A stretch of 64,000 nucleotides of DNA from Acanthaster planci (lineage: Eukaryota; Echinodermata; Asteroidea; Valvatida; Acanthasteridae). Position 1 is the stretch's first letter; each line of letters starts with the position of its first letter. The notes under the pieces are model-generated. The model had not been told where the DNA came from, did not search any database, and saw only the letters and a program-made list of their open reading frames with translations. The stretch is from contig NW_019091490.1 of NCBI RefSeq assembly GCF_001949145.1, forward strand, positions 96,983 to 160,982, written 5' to 3'. Of the stretch, positions 13,006 through 26,223 are shown piece by piece. Both the position numbers and the translations under genes were made by a program.

Positions 13006-14263
13006 ACCCGAAGATAGCTGTAAACAATGATAAATGACACTTAAAAATCACATGTTAATCATTTTTGTATCGAGCAAACTGCAGACTGGTATCCAGCAAT
13101 CATATTATGTGGAATACTGCTCACCGTGCTGTTTTTTGCCCGCAGAAAAGTGTCTTTACGAAATAGCTAACAAATAACAACCAACCCGAGAATCGGTCTT
13201 AACCATTTAAACTGTGACTTTCTTTGATTAGATGACCTTTTCAGATAATTCAATAACTTCATATACATGCGCGTACACTGCTCGTAAGTTCATGTGCGAC
13301 GAATTTGAATAGACCGAGAGGCCTCGTGACAAATTAGTTGCATAGGCAGAAAGCAAACAGTTGATCGATCAAAAACCGCGAGTGAAATAAATAAAGTAGT
13401 ATTTTTACACAGGTCACTGGGAAAAATTGAAGTAACCATTTCAAAGCCAAAATGTAATCGAGTATTATGTACCGATTGAACCAGCCTTTGGGGAGAAGAG
13501 CTACAATTATTTGTTGCCAGAACTCGAACAGACTGGGATAAGTTACGAAATTATATAGTTGATGTGCCAACCACAGAGGCTTTTAGAAGCAAGCTGTAAG
13601 CTACACCGTGCAAAGTGATCATTGAAAAACAACAAGTCCTCGCTCCCCAGAGGCGGTCGCGATATGTCACCATGTAATGGATTAACCATCAAGATCATCA
13701 AGTACGCTTTGTGTTAAGATATATCCTGATATAACTCAGTAAACCATGTGTTCTTGTAGGACTACGACGTAACAAGAAGTACACGTATCGTGATAGGCCT
13801 GTGTATTTAAACAAGTCGTAAATTTTTTATCTCCAAATTTCAATGATACATTCGTGAAATTAGATTTTGATAACAATATAATCAGTCCTACAGCCTCAAA
13901 ACCAGGCGTCTTCAGGCCACGAAGGGTTGAACTTTTTCTTTAAATATTGTGCAGCATTTTATCACTGCTAATAAACGTACCTAGCATTGCCACAAACGCC
14001 ATCTTCATAAATGCGAACTGATCACTTAGGTGCGATGCAGCCCGTGCAGGCGGTAAATGAACGACAGTCCAGAAATGGACACCCGTCAAGCTGCATTGTC
14101 AGGATGGTTGGTCATAATTTTTGTCTTTAAAAAGTTTGAGATTACACAGATTTCTTTTGCTGTATCAGGAAAAAGATTAGACTGTGTGAAGTGATTTAAC
14201 TGTGACCGTTCGATAAGAATTGGTATATTTAAGCCCCCCCCAAAAAAAAAGTGCGTAACTTAC
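13006..14263. other. Intergenic, no gene recognised
   Basis: AT-rich sequence between the phosphatase remnant and a weak minus-strand exon candidate. The longest frames are under 80 codons and show no family resemblance. I see no clear repeat. Confidence 0.5.
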
Positions 14264-14399
14264 CTTGTTCATACACGACTGGGTAGGATTTTCTGAAATT
14301 GTCCACTCCAGAAGTGAAGTCGATATCTCTCACTTTCATCCGTTGAATCCTCAACGAGGTGTAATTCGATGTCGATGTGACAATCATGATCCACGTTGC
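14264..14399 (-). CDS. Possible single internal exon, unrecognised
   Basis: Read on the minus strand, the block begins after an acceptor (GGGAATTAG) and ends at a strong donor (CAAG then GTAAGTTACG). It is open for 45 codons and has a protein-like composition, including NYTSLRIQRMKVRDIDFTS and VDNFRKSYPVVYEQ. I do not recognise the family, and no partner exons were identified with confidence on either side. It could be chance or a fragment of a retrocopy. Confidence 0.25.
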
Positions 14400-17050
14400 C
14401 TAATTCCCATTCATTCCTGTTAGTTCACACCAGTATCCACGCAAATCTTGATCATTTGCACTGATGAAGGTCTTGTTCTTTTTCAGCACAAATCACAGAT
14501 AGGTGGATTCGTCGGTCAACTTGAGATGAAGATGGAGTGTGCACGTACCATGCGCTTGTGCACAGAGTTCGCTTTCTGTCCAGCGCCCACACAGAGCAGA
14601 ATGCGTTTCACAGGTTTTGTTTAGGGAATGCATCATGCTCTACATTATTCATGAGAATTCAAGCGCGTGAGGTATGCTCGGAATTAGGGGTAGTCCCGCC
14701 AAATTCGTTAGATTTCAGAACAGTTCGTCTGTTGTGGAGAGGTCATTGTTAGCTGTGCTGGAAGGTGCATGTTTCCCGTTTGGCGTACGGAGATAACACA
14801 GTCCAAACCTAGTCTTGGGTCAAGATTAACGTTCGTCCGCAAGCAATTTGGGAGCTGAGTGAACGAATAACGCCCGGCAATCATTGGTTCTGTACAGAAA
14901 ATCCGTACTTTCGATAGCATTGCATTAATTGTATTGTGCGCATGAATCATTGAAGTCCCCACGTAGCCGTGTAATAACTACAGTAAAGAAGTAAAAGAAA
15001 GCAATGACCTCGTGATCACAGTACAAAATTTAGCCAATAAGGGCTCTCGGTGATTTGCACTTGGCAGCGCCCTGTGTGTCGCTGATGATATGAGCGTTGG
15101 GCGCGGCGACGAGCGAACGTTAAACGTTATGCCGCCCTCTCTAGTCTTGTTTCCGTTAGCTTTACTGTATTGGCTGTACCTCGGCATTTTTGGCAAAGTA
15201 CGTAGGAGGACTGCTCATAATAAATCTGGTCATTTAGCAAAAGAACGCATTCATTCATTTTGCAGAAGATCATGTTGCCTAGTGTATTTAGCGTAATTTG
15301 ATTACAGAATCGTGTAATAAGCCCTGTATGATGAAAACAAGTTTGTAAAATTGTTGATGACGATTCGGATTTGTGTGCTTGATTTTGGGGGGGTCACAAG
15401 TATTATTTGGTATTTGAAAATTGTCAAATGTCCAAATCACGGTAACAGTGACACTGTCTATCACAACTTCGCTATAACGTAGACTCGATCAAATGAGTGT
15501 TTTCGAATTAATCAAATAAATTGTTCAATTTTGAGTATAAAATTAATGTTGGAGGTTACGCCAATTCATACTCATGGAGGTCAGGAACAACATTTCAAGA
15601 GATTATTAAATACGTTTTTATTTGCAAGATTTTTTGTTGAGATTTTTAAGCATGATTTAGCTATACATTATAACATTTTGACATACATTATTTTAGATCA
15701 GTCATTTCAGAGTCGAGACCAAGTCAATCAATACAAGCCAGGTGTTTTTCGACTTTCTTTCTTTTCTGTTTATAAAATTATTTTTCAATTTGTTTCCCGG
15801 AACAAGCAGTCGAGCACCCCCCCCCATGAGCAACGCCCTTGATCTCACCCCCGTTGTACACGCCACTGTCTTGAACTGAACAAAGCAACTCTGGCAGAGA
15901 AAAAACATCAAAACAATCGCTTAACAAGCTAGTGCGCAAAGTACATGTAAAGCGTGGGAACGAGACCTCCCGTGCAAGAGATTATTTCTGTTCCCTTTGT
16001 TCCCTGACCCTCCCCCTTTTTTTTAGAATAATTGCCCGGAAGCGATCACAAAAAGAGCTTCACTGACAAAGTGCGATTGATTCAAGATACAGATAGTAAT
16101 GACTAGACTGTCGTCTGTATTACGGTAATATATGTAGAAATACGAAAGTAAACTTTTTCACACGTGTATGTTCCTACTGAAGCGCAGAGAGAAGTTTTGG
16201 AGTTGTAAATTGCAATTCAAAGGAGATTTTAAAAACACAATAGGGACGTTGATAAAGCAAATAGCGAGTGTAATGCACCGTGTTTGTTATTGATTTCTGT
16301 AGATATTAAAAATTACACTTCGATAAATATTGAGAACTCAAAATCATTTCACAGTTTAGCAGTTATATTTATTTGTTTATAAACGTCATCAATTCAGCCG
16401 ATATGTTTATAGTTCAAACTACAATGTCCCTTAAAATTTCAACACATTTACAAAACATTTCTATTTGAAATAGTTTAAAAAATATCCAAGCGTATTGCCC
16501 GTGTATTAATTTTTTAAAATGCTAATTCTGAATATGAACAGTAATATATATTCCATTGCACAGTAACAATTAAATACACTGACCATTTCCCCCTCTCATA
16601 CGCGTGCATGTTACATTACATAGTCATGTTATTGTCCACAATCACCATATTTACATGTATACTACATCATGTATCCATGCCAACACTGCTTCAACTTATA
16701 GTGCACTGCCTGTCAGGGAAAATGAGGAAACTATATAATATACTATATAATATATAACCTCTCCTCCATGCATACAATCGTTAGCCCAACCCCGATACCA
16801 GACTACATTGTATTATTATTTTCTGTCGTATGAAAACCTCACTTCTAAAGCGTCTTGGTTAAAAACCAATACACGGCTGCTGTTGTTTCATCGTGTTCAA
16901 TAACATTGTACATCAAAATTCAGCACGCATAAACTTTATAAAGGCCAAGCTGTACAAATATATAAACAAGTGTAGGTCCAAGGTTTTCTATAAACGATGA
17001 AGCTCCTTTCCTGTGATTTTTTATATATAAAAGAGTCTTTTTTTTCAGTC
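14400..17050. other. Intergenic, including probable 3' flank of the ankyrin-SOCS gene
   Basis: No gene was recognised. The part near 16000-17050 is strongly AT-rich, with ATATAATATA runs near 16735-16760, and probably includes the 3' UTR of the minus-strand gene ending at 17051. A C-rich patch at 15820-15870 resembles the C/G-rich interspersed elements seen elsewhere in the window. Confidence 0.45.
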
Positions 17051-19411
17051 TTATCTGGCCATCTCCAAATATTCAACAAGAGCTTTCGGCAGTGTAGAGC
17101 CGATGAGTTCACGGACTCGGGGCAAGCGCTGCGTCCCTAGAACGCGATGGATGGCTAGTCTACATAAATGCTTCAACGCGGTACCTTTCCCCGAACCTGC
17201 GTGAGCACAGATGAAAGATTACAGATACTGCCCAACAGAACCAAGTTTCAATTTTCAGTGAAACTGTTCAAAGTATGACTGTTTCTTAACAAAGCTAGAA
17301 ACGGAACCAAATTAAACACTTGATCCTCAACAATGCGCCTGTTTTTTCAGAGATGACGCCCTGATTGCTCAATTAAAACTTAAATCTGATCACCGTCGTG
17401 CATGACGTCAGCTAGCAAAATTTATGGGCTTGCGTTTTGCCCAAGCCCCACTGAGCATCATTCAGGATGCTAGGTCGACCCTTTGAATCCCATACTTTCT
17501 TTTGCCATTTTCTGTTTATAAGGACCTTTTTTGACTATGAGATTCCAAAACACATCGGGGTGTTATTTATAGCCCTTGAGTCTATTTTTAGGAACATGCC
17601 ACGACTTAAACGCTTGGTTGCGGTTGATTTTTCCTGGAAAGTGCAGCTATATGCTGTCTCAAAATGCATATTGTCTGGCTCCAATTTTCCACACAGTTGG
17701 TTACAGGCCACTTAATCGGTGCTTCTCTAAATACAACATGGCATTTTCAAACTTTCTTCAAGAAAATTGCGAGAGGGGCATCTTGAACTTACTGTGGTAA
17801 TTTTGGATCCATCGCTTTGTTTCGCGCCGTTCGTTTCTATCTGCCTCGTCCAAGGGAGTTCGCCCAGCATTGTTCCTTTCCCACATTGAACAGCCTCTTG
17901 ATAACAATTCCAAAATCTGAGAAAAAAGGTTCGAACAGCTTCAAAAGATGGAAAAAATAGCAACATTCTTTTTTACTCAGGTTCAGCATTCGACTTTCTC
18001 CATGTAAAACCATTTAGAATATACAATGCTTTTGTCACCGACATGATCTGAGGAGATTACATTAATGTGCCGGAAATTGGGTAAGGGGATCGGGATTTGA
18101 GGGGGGGGGTAACTTGCCCGGCCATGGAAATTTGAAAAGCGGGGAGGGGGCTGACAACATTCCCATCTCTTGTATTCTATATCAACTTTTATAAGTAAAA
18201 ACACAGTAATGGTAAACTCAGGATTTTCCATATTTTGAAAGAGATTGTTAAAAAAATCCCAAAATCAAAATTCTTGATGAAAAATCTCGACATCAGGAAA
18301 AAGCCTGACAAATCTCACGTCCTGTACTTTCAGCAGAGAAATCCTCGTTAGGAACAATCCCCGAAATTCAAGCAATTATTCGGCTCGATCTGTGTCATAC
18401 AAACAAAATTACACGGAAAAAGAAAACCGTACAATAAGCCACCCAAAAACCGATTGCATGCGGGATGCCATGAACGTTGAGCAGTAGAACGAAAGGGTGC
18501 GTGACATTACCTACCTACCCCCAACTGAATGATTCCTCGAAATACTGTAATATCATTTAATTCTCTAAAATTTTGTCACGTGAAGCATTCATGCTGTTTC
18601 AACTTCACCTTCTTAAATCTTATCAATGCATTCTTTCTTGTGTTGATTTACTTTGATTCATAAAAAGTCTTCGATTTCCTGGTGTGAATTCTTTCGGTTT
18701 CCTTTCCCTTTCCATTCCATGTCAGTGTTGTGATTATCTTTTTCTCCGTTAGCACATCACACGGGAAAACACCTGAAACCAACAAGCCCAGTTAAGTTCC
18801 CCTTTACCTGAGGTGGGCGGCCCTCCACCGCGGCCAAATGTGCCGGGGTGTCGCCCCTCATGTCCCTCACCAGCGGATCCGCGCCGTGCTTCAGCAACAA
18901 CCGCACCGTGTCTTCGTGCCCGTGCTCGGCCGCGTCGTGTAGCGGTGTGCGGCCCACGTCCCGATCGCGGACGTTGGGATCGGCGCCCGACTTAAGCAAG
19001 AACTCGGCAACTTCGGGTATGGCCATCGTCATGACCTGTCCGATTTGAAAACATAAGCCAACATTTTGCTTTAATGGAGAGGCATTGAATGTGAATTTGG
19101 ATGTTTCTCATTTCTTGTTCTGTTGCTACTCTCTATAACGACCGAAAAATACATGTAGATGAAAACGGATTGCTAGTCTTAAGTCAGATTTTATGGGAAA
19201 ATATTCTGAAGTGTTACAAATATGAATATAATCTCACCTGTATTGCACTCCGACCGTATTTATTCTGTCCGTTGATGTCCACGTTGGCTATACCCTTCAG
19301 CTCAAGAAGTTGTTCCATATCCCCGTTGGCTGCGGCCCGCGTGAATTCGTCCTGGAGTGTCGCAGCTGATAGTTGACGTGGGGCGTTAGCGGCGATCATC
19401 GCCACATCTAT
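17051..19411 (-). CDS. CDKN2-like: INK4-like ankyrin repeat protein with C-terminal SOCS box
   Basis: Exons (minus): 19411-19238 (ATG at 19399-19397), 19035-18808, 17916-17793, 17196-17051 (TAA 17053-17051). Phases match (0, 0, 1) and the product is 219 residues. Residues 13-171 form five ankyrin repeats. Repeat 2 (YGRSAIQ-VMTMAIPEVAEF) has the short INK4 form: vertebrate INK4 proteins read GRxxIQ or GRxxLQ followed by VM at this place. The first intron falls exactly between Q and V, as in human CDKN2A and CDKN2C. The last exon encodes a SOCS box: ALKHLCRLAIHRVLG fits the elongin-BC box (A-L-x3-C-x3-I), and LPKALVEYL resembles a weak Cul5 box. INK4 proteins bind and inhibit CDK4/6; a SOCS box would recruit elongin B/C and cullin-5. 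FAF1 lies divergently upstream. The exon-1 acceptor (TTATAG) implies a further 5' exon. The alternative is an ASB-family gene with INK4-like repeats. Confidence 0.85.
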
Positions 19412-21308
19412 AACACAATTATGTCAAGCAGTGATTTTTTTCATCTGACATTACAAAACAAGTTCATTTCCAGTTGATCATTCCGAAGTTGGTCCAGTCT
19501 TGCTTGGACATTTCAGCTATGTTGGTTGGCATGACCTTCCACCAACTTGACTTCAACGCCAACTAACGAAAGCTGATGATCATGGCCAGCCTGCAACAAA
19601 AACCGTGTGTGGGGACCACATCTATCTGTCCTGCGCGACATGAACTTGACGAATATTGATGTTTAGATAAATACACCACGTTCAATTCCCTTAAGAACAG
19701 AAAGGCAGTTAATAGAATAACTTTTGTTGAAAATGTGCGAAAATAACAGCCGCCGAATCACTGTGCATTTATGCCCAACGATGAAGCTTAGAGAGTACTA
19801 CATACTGGCCTAGAAAAGACCTTTTTACTAATGATTCATAATTATGCTCGCATGCGCACAAATGGCCTTAGTGGCAAGAAGCGTGAGCTGGTCATTGAAA
19901 AGGTACAAGGGTGCGACTTTGATGATCATTTTCTCTCAGGTTTTCTGGCTTTGTTCAGTTTTTTCTTCAGAAAATCCTATTAAATCATTTTGCTATTAGT
20001 TTCTACTCCTAGCAGGATTTTTAGTTCTCTGTTAAAAGACTTCATAACCGTAATATTTCTTGTGCGCACGAAATCGCCGTTTCTTAGTATGGCCCCCTTC
20101 CATCATAAGTAGTAAAACTTACATCGATAGTGTTCTTGGAGCCAACATGTGCATTTGTAAACATGTACTGATTTTCAATGTAAACAAGTGTCAATAAACC
20201 GCAACAATGTACTGTCGTTTGTCATTTACGTCATGATTTTGAACAGAATATCGAGACGTGAGAATTAATTGAATGTGCTCAATCCACGCTTTTCACATCA
20301 CTAAAATAAGAGGTCTTGAAGCCCTTAAAACAATGCAAACAGATTTAGAGTATGACTCCTAATCTCTATTTGAGATCTGCAAAGTGGTCATGAGAATCAC
20401 ATGCGAAAGTGAAGATAATGTTCATTTTGGGTTGCAGAGTTTCAAAAAGTATCCACATTGTACATAAATATAGAGAATTCAAACAAACTTTTAAAGTTTC
20501 ATTGAAACAGAAAGAGTCGATAAAAAGTTTAGTTGGAATGTAATTACGGAGGAAAGAGGACAGGTGATGTTTGAAGGGAAGAACCATTATACGGCACTTA
20601 ACGATTGCAATTTCCGACACCAGAACTTGAAAACTTCAGTAGTTGCAACTTGGAGTGATAAAGGTGCAAACAGTGGCATGGTTAAGTACATGTACAAAAG
20701 CGAGAGTGATGGATGATTTCGCGGGTTACTTCAATTTTGCGCAGGTATTTATAGAAAAAACCGTTGTGCTACAATACTTATGACTGTCTAGTTTTAAAAT
20801 CGTAAGTTATTTGAAATCATTTGGTCTCGGGGCATTCTTGTTTATTTGGAATTTAGTCTCTTTTTGTACTGCTTCATTATTTTTCTTTGGCTGACGTCAC
20901 CTTTGGACGCATTTTCCGTGCACGTTTAAATCATGTCAAGAAGTAGACAAGGAACTTGATCATAATAAAAATGGCGGGAATTATCCAAAATGGCTGCAAG
21001 GCGCAGAAAAAAAGTGTCGACATGTTTCTTGTGTCAGGTTAGACAATAAGTGCACAGATATTTGACATAACGTTGCAGCGGTTAAACATAAAGTATCCTT
21101 TTTTAAAAGCTAATTATAGATAACCAACCCGAATTAGCTCACTTTTGAATGAGGGAAGTCTTAGTCACAGATGTTTGTATTTGTCCTAGAAAAAAATGCG
21201 CTCCATCGTCCCTGTGCGACAACCCAACGACTATCCTGGCCCTGGTAGACAGCAACCGTTTAGGTGTGAGAACAATGTGGCGACTGCTCCTGCACTAAAC
21301 TTGATGAA
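19412..21308. other. Intergenic upstream of the INK4-like gene
   Basis: This must contain the promoter and probably a 5' untranslated exon of the minus-strand INK4-like gene, but I cannot place either. No other coding signal was recognised. Confidence 0.4.
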
Positions 21309-21767
21309 TTAAATTCGTGCATATAAGAAACAAGTCCTACCTATAAGGTAGCCTTTGAAGACAATCTGCAGCTGAAGAGGTCTTGAAACAGGAGAAACCA
21401 TTCCTGGAATTCGTGATTGGCCCGTGGATTTACAAATGACTTCTGACAACTTTGCGAACGGATCTGAGTGCGGTCTGACTTGAGCCAAGTCTGGAGTCAC
21501 AAAATTTACGCGGGAAGAAAGCTGAACTTTTTAAGGGACGTGTATGGGGTCCATCCATTCAGAAATACCCTTCTCAATCATCCACTTTGTTTGTAATGTT
21601 CTAATTTCGGGTATGACAATATCTGAGACCTGGACATTGCTGAAGATACGTGTTGTACAATGAGTGGCTTTGTTGACAAAGTACTGCGTGGTTGCGTTCT
21701 CACACAGAGGCAATAACCGCAGGTGTGCGGTTAAATCAACCAAGGGGTGTGTAGATCTACTGGCCAA
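21309..21767 (-). other. Unrecognised long frame with one internal stop
   Basis: On the minus strand about 150 codons run in one frame, interrupted only by a TAA at 21533-21531. The block follows an acceptor-like CTTATTGGCCAG and passes a donor-like TATAG-GTAGGA near its end. Segments such as VQVSDIVIPEIRTLQTKWM and LAQVRPHSDPFAKLSEVICK look protein-like, but I recognise no family. It may be a broken gene or transposon fragment, or chance. Confidence 0.2.
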
Positions 21768-24700
21768 TAAGAAAACAAGTATATGATGTAATGATCTGTA
21801 AAAAGAGTGTTGTCATAGATTTTCCTTTCCCGCTTTGACAGCGACAACTCACTAGTGAAGTTCATTCCCCGCGAGTTCTAAAGTCGGGCAATTAAATTTG
21901 CGGTTACAGTTACGCACGGCAATCAACAAGCAAAAGACGGGCGCTCATTGGATGGTTCCCTTGTCCAATACTGCAAGAGGTTGGTGTAATGTGTTTATAA
22001 ATATAGCCCACTGTTACCAGGGATTGCCAAGAAAATGATCAACCAATCAACTGCATACGCTCAAAGGGGAAATTCCTTTGATTCGTCAACAATGTTAACC
22101 TGTATCACATTCACTATCTCAAGTAAATAGAGAAAGCAAACAAACCGATGGCAGTCATTGAGTGGGAGGATCAGAGCTTACTGTCATCCAATCGCTGGCA
22201 CGCCGAATGATGTCATGTGCCAAATAAAGGTCATCTTCTGATCGAGTGCACTAACTCAATTATTGATGGGCTTTAATATTTCTCATTCTGTTTTTCCCCT
22301 TACCACTTACACAGTTATCCAAATGAAAACATTTCGGATAGAACTTACATTGTCTATCATTTTAAAACACGTGTGAAGTGTTAAAATCTCAACAACTCAC
22401 CCACTTCTTCGCTTTCCCACCAGGATAAACTTGAATCCCGCCTGTCTCGTGCGCGCGTAAAATCTGACCGCGCTGGTGATCCAAAAGGCATAATGACATG
22501 AGAAATGTCCATGCTGGAGACCAAATCGCCAAGCAACCAGACTCCTTGCTAAGGAAGACTTCTAACTTAGACGGAGAATTGCGAGTGGTTCACCGAGGAT
22601 CTTTGGCATGGAATGAGCAAATAAGAAAAATAAATCTTTGCTAGGCGTGTATAATTTCCTGCCTCGACTTGTCTACTTCTGATCAAGTAAGGGCATGTTG
22701 AAATCAAAGAAATCGTCAACAGGCGGCATGTATACCCTGCTATGAAAAGCCACAGCCATGTGGACTTTAAATAGGAAGACGCGTGGGTGGACATGAATAT
22801 GTATTGCCTTCATATTGGGAACGTCGGCGGTTTTATCAATTATACAGCCCAGTTTCGCGCCCAAATCGTGTGCGCGCCGACTGGCCTGCCAGCTACAATG
22901 GAATACGCTGTGACTTGATCTTTAGTCTCACGTTGTCTGCTGCTTGAGTCATTTTGAGGGGGTGTTTTGGGTGATTGGAATAGCCTTCATACAACCATGG
23001 AGGGAGGAATATTCCTTCCTCCACGATACCGTTTAGCCTAATGTTGCAATCTGCTTCTTTGTCAATATTTCCCCCTTGACAGGCCCAGTTATAATATCCG
23101 CATATTTCATTCGCTCTATAAACATGCAAAAATTATGACAGCTGACAAATTTATAACGGTAACATTCTGATACGATTCAAAACATAAAGAGTTTGATCAA
23201 TGTATGCCTATATACTAAATACGAATATTTGATCGAGTTGGCAGTCTAAATGTCTGTCTTGATCCGAGTCTACAGTTTCAAAAAAAACTTTGCCTATATG
23301 TCTACAATGTTGGGGGGGCTGACCTTGGACACTTTTCTCTCTAAAACTGTACGTGTCAGAAGTGGCCTCCTACATGCAGTCAATTTTTGATCGCCCAAAG
23401 GGCCCAACATCAGGCACAGTTTGTAAGATAATTCAAGCAGGCTAAGCGGAAACTAATGCAGTTTAAAATCCCCGGTTTGGGACCAATTTGCTGCAGGCGT
23501 CTGAGAGGCGCGAGCCAGCTGACAGTTTTTGACTAATTAACGGGCGCATCTCTAAGGCTTCTTTCTGACCGACGGCACGATTGTAAATAGAATGTACACC
23601 TGCAAATTTGTCTTCGCTAGGGTTAAAAGTTGCCACGACACTCCTAAATGTGAACCACCAATCTAAAAAAGATGATGAAGTAGAACTAGGGGATTTTGAT
23701 GTCTGGCAACTTGAAGTCCTCTCCCCGTCGTTAGTTCTCATTCCTACAAGAATTTTGTCTGCAGAAAGCTAAAACTACCATTTTCTAGGTAGGCCTATTA
23801 AATAGCTTTTATTTCCACTGCCTTAATTGCTTTGGAATGGTGGTTCACAAAAGTACAGTGCATACATCGTGCAAACAGGGCAATTACAAGGTGTTGTGAT
23901 CAACACCAACAGAAAGGTTAATTTCGTTTCAGTGCAAACACAAATTCGAGTTCTGAAAACAAGGAACACTTGGGGCCATCTTTGTCATAAAACCGTAATA
24001 TTTTCGGTCTTTTTACTTTTTTAACGACAGCTGCGGTTCTTAATTCAACCCTTTTTTTCTCATTTCATTATACAATGTAGTTGAACTTTGTCGACTTGTG
24101 CCAGCAGGTAAAGCTCGAAGCATTTCATTTATTTTTTTTTCATCGCAATGGAATACAGTCTTCTTCTTTTAGTCTTGAATGGTCGACTTAGAATGAAGGC
24201 CGGTGTTATTCCTCACGTGCATGTCGGGCAAGGAATCAATCCCTACGACAGACGTCTCCAATGGCTGAATAGGTGAGTGGCAGCTGTCCACATGCTGGAC
24301 CTTCATTTGATAAATGATGCTAATATGTTTTTTTATTGTGGTTTCCGCTCAGAACGATGCAGAGTCGAAACCAACCTGTGCCCAGTGAGGTGATTTCCTG
24401 TTTACATTCAATGGGTTCCTGCACCAATCTTTCAGATTGATATTCATGACTCTGAAACAAACCAGGCAAAAATGAATTCCTTTGCAATGATCTCCAACGC
24501 CCACGTGATGCCTTTCCGGGCCGGATGGAAACACTGTCGCATTGATGGTCATTAGATATTTATGTGCAGTGTGCATGCAACAGGAATTTCCTATTGAAAG
24601 ATGTCTGGGACCGCGCCACACTGGTTGAAAGTTCGCATACACTGAAAAGTGTCAAAATAAAATGTGTGAGACTTTGTTTCTACCTCGAACGCATCAACTC

Positions 24701-26223
24701 TTTTTCTTATACATGTAGTTAATAACTGACTTTAAGCATTAGAAATATTGAAGCTATGCTTAAGATAAGTGAAAATGGTTGCAAGAATAGAAATTACTTT
24801 GAGTCCAGGAGCAATGCAAACTTTCGATGACTTCAGACAAATGCCCGGAGGGGGGACTGGGAGCATAAGCGGTCTTGCTTTTTCGCCCTGCTCTCGTTAA
24901 AACACGACGGGGTTTATACCAGGATAGAATAGGATCTCTCTTTTTTTCAAGCTACATTGGAAGGTGGAGTAATGCGCAACAGAAAGGGTAAAATTGTCCC
25001 GTTTAGGTCGAATGGGACGGAATTTGTGCGGTGGCATAGCCAGACTCATCTAAGACTAGAGGGGGCAAGGAAGGGGGCCAAGAGTTCTCACGGCCGCGGC
25101 GGCGGCAGTCCCCCCCCCCCCGAGCTACGACACTTGATTAGTATCAAGGAATTTTGGTCACGGCAGATGGCCCCACCAAATGAAAAATGACAGCATGAAG
25201 ATCATAAAATCAGTCTGACCCGGTACACGTTTTTCTATGATCTCATGGGGTAAAGGCTGCAAAAAGTTAATAACCTTTTCAAAAGGAAAAGAATTTTATC
25301 AACATTATTCTGTAAATTCAAAATTAAAATACACCTGCAGTCACCGGTACAGCTGCACTATCACCTCGATTGATAGCACGACCAAATCATATCCTATGAT
25401 GACAACCAGGAGGCGGATGTTCCCGCCCAAAATTGTGAACACGTTGTTATATTATATTATACAATATACGCGTACGTATAACTTTTTAGCTGGTGGAGCA
25501 AAATCACATACGCCTAATTTTATTACATGTATCTGCATGCAGCTGTTGTTCTGAAAATTCAGATTATGACATTCAGAGCAACTAAGCAAATTATTTACTT
25601 ACCGCAAGTGAATGTCCAACCAGGCTTGAGCGCGGGATAAAGTTTTTTCAGTCGACAACTCGTTTGGATTTTAAACAAGCGTCACAAAGTTGGCAGTGTC
25701 AGGATCGACAATGCACAATGCAAATTCTGGGGCATTCCCTCGATTTGCAAAACAGAAAATGCCAGCTGTGTTTGTTTTCTTTCCCTGCTCATTGAATTGG
25801 AACCCTGAGGTCACAGGCAAGTTGAGACATGACAGCAACTGTTGTTGTTTATCAGGAAGGAAAAACTTCGTCTACTTTTGATTGTGGGTGAATTACGCCC
25901 TATATCCGAGGATACAAACGCCCCTAAATTCCTGCAAACATACATTGTACCTTGAGTTGTATGCTTATTTCGGAGACATAAATGTTAGAAGTTCTTGAAT
26001 GAAAATGGTGGATTTTACATCAATACACTGGGGCATGACGCATATGACGCATCATGACGGGTATTCGGTTTTGACAAAATGTCAACACAACAGGCCTGGA
26101 CTTGTGTGATGTCACCCCATTGTTGTTTATCACCTGAAACAGCGCCCTCAAAGCATAGCCGTGAACAGATTTTTTTATGCAGTGTCTGCGCATGTGCACT
26201 TTGCATGACGAAAGACCACAACA
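21768..26223. other. Intergenic upstream of FAF1, with weak minus-strand frames
   Basis: Minus-strand frames at 22673-22908, 22893-23129 and 24349-24642 are mildly protein-like: the first ends HSRVYMPPVDDFFDFNMP, and an AG precedes it. No family is recognised and no consistent gene model could be built. C-rich runs near 25110 belong to the C/G-rich element class. The FAF1 promoter should lie at the right end. Confidence 0.35.

Noticed and set aside
17051-17196. SOCS-box exon as a separate small gene
   Set aside because: It has an acceptor and no start codon of its own, and its phase matches the upstream ankyrin exon (A + GT gives Ser). It was kept as the last exon of the ankyrin gene.
18813-19048. 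Plus-strand frames opposite the ankyrin exon
   Set aside because: They are antisense shadows of the GC-rich INK4-like exon 2.
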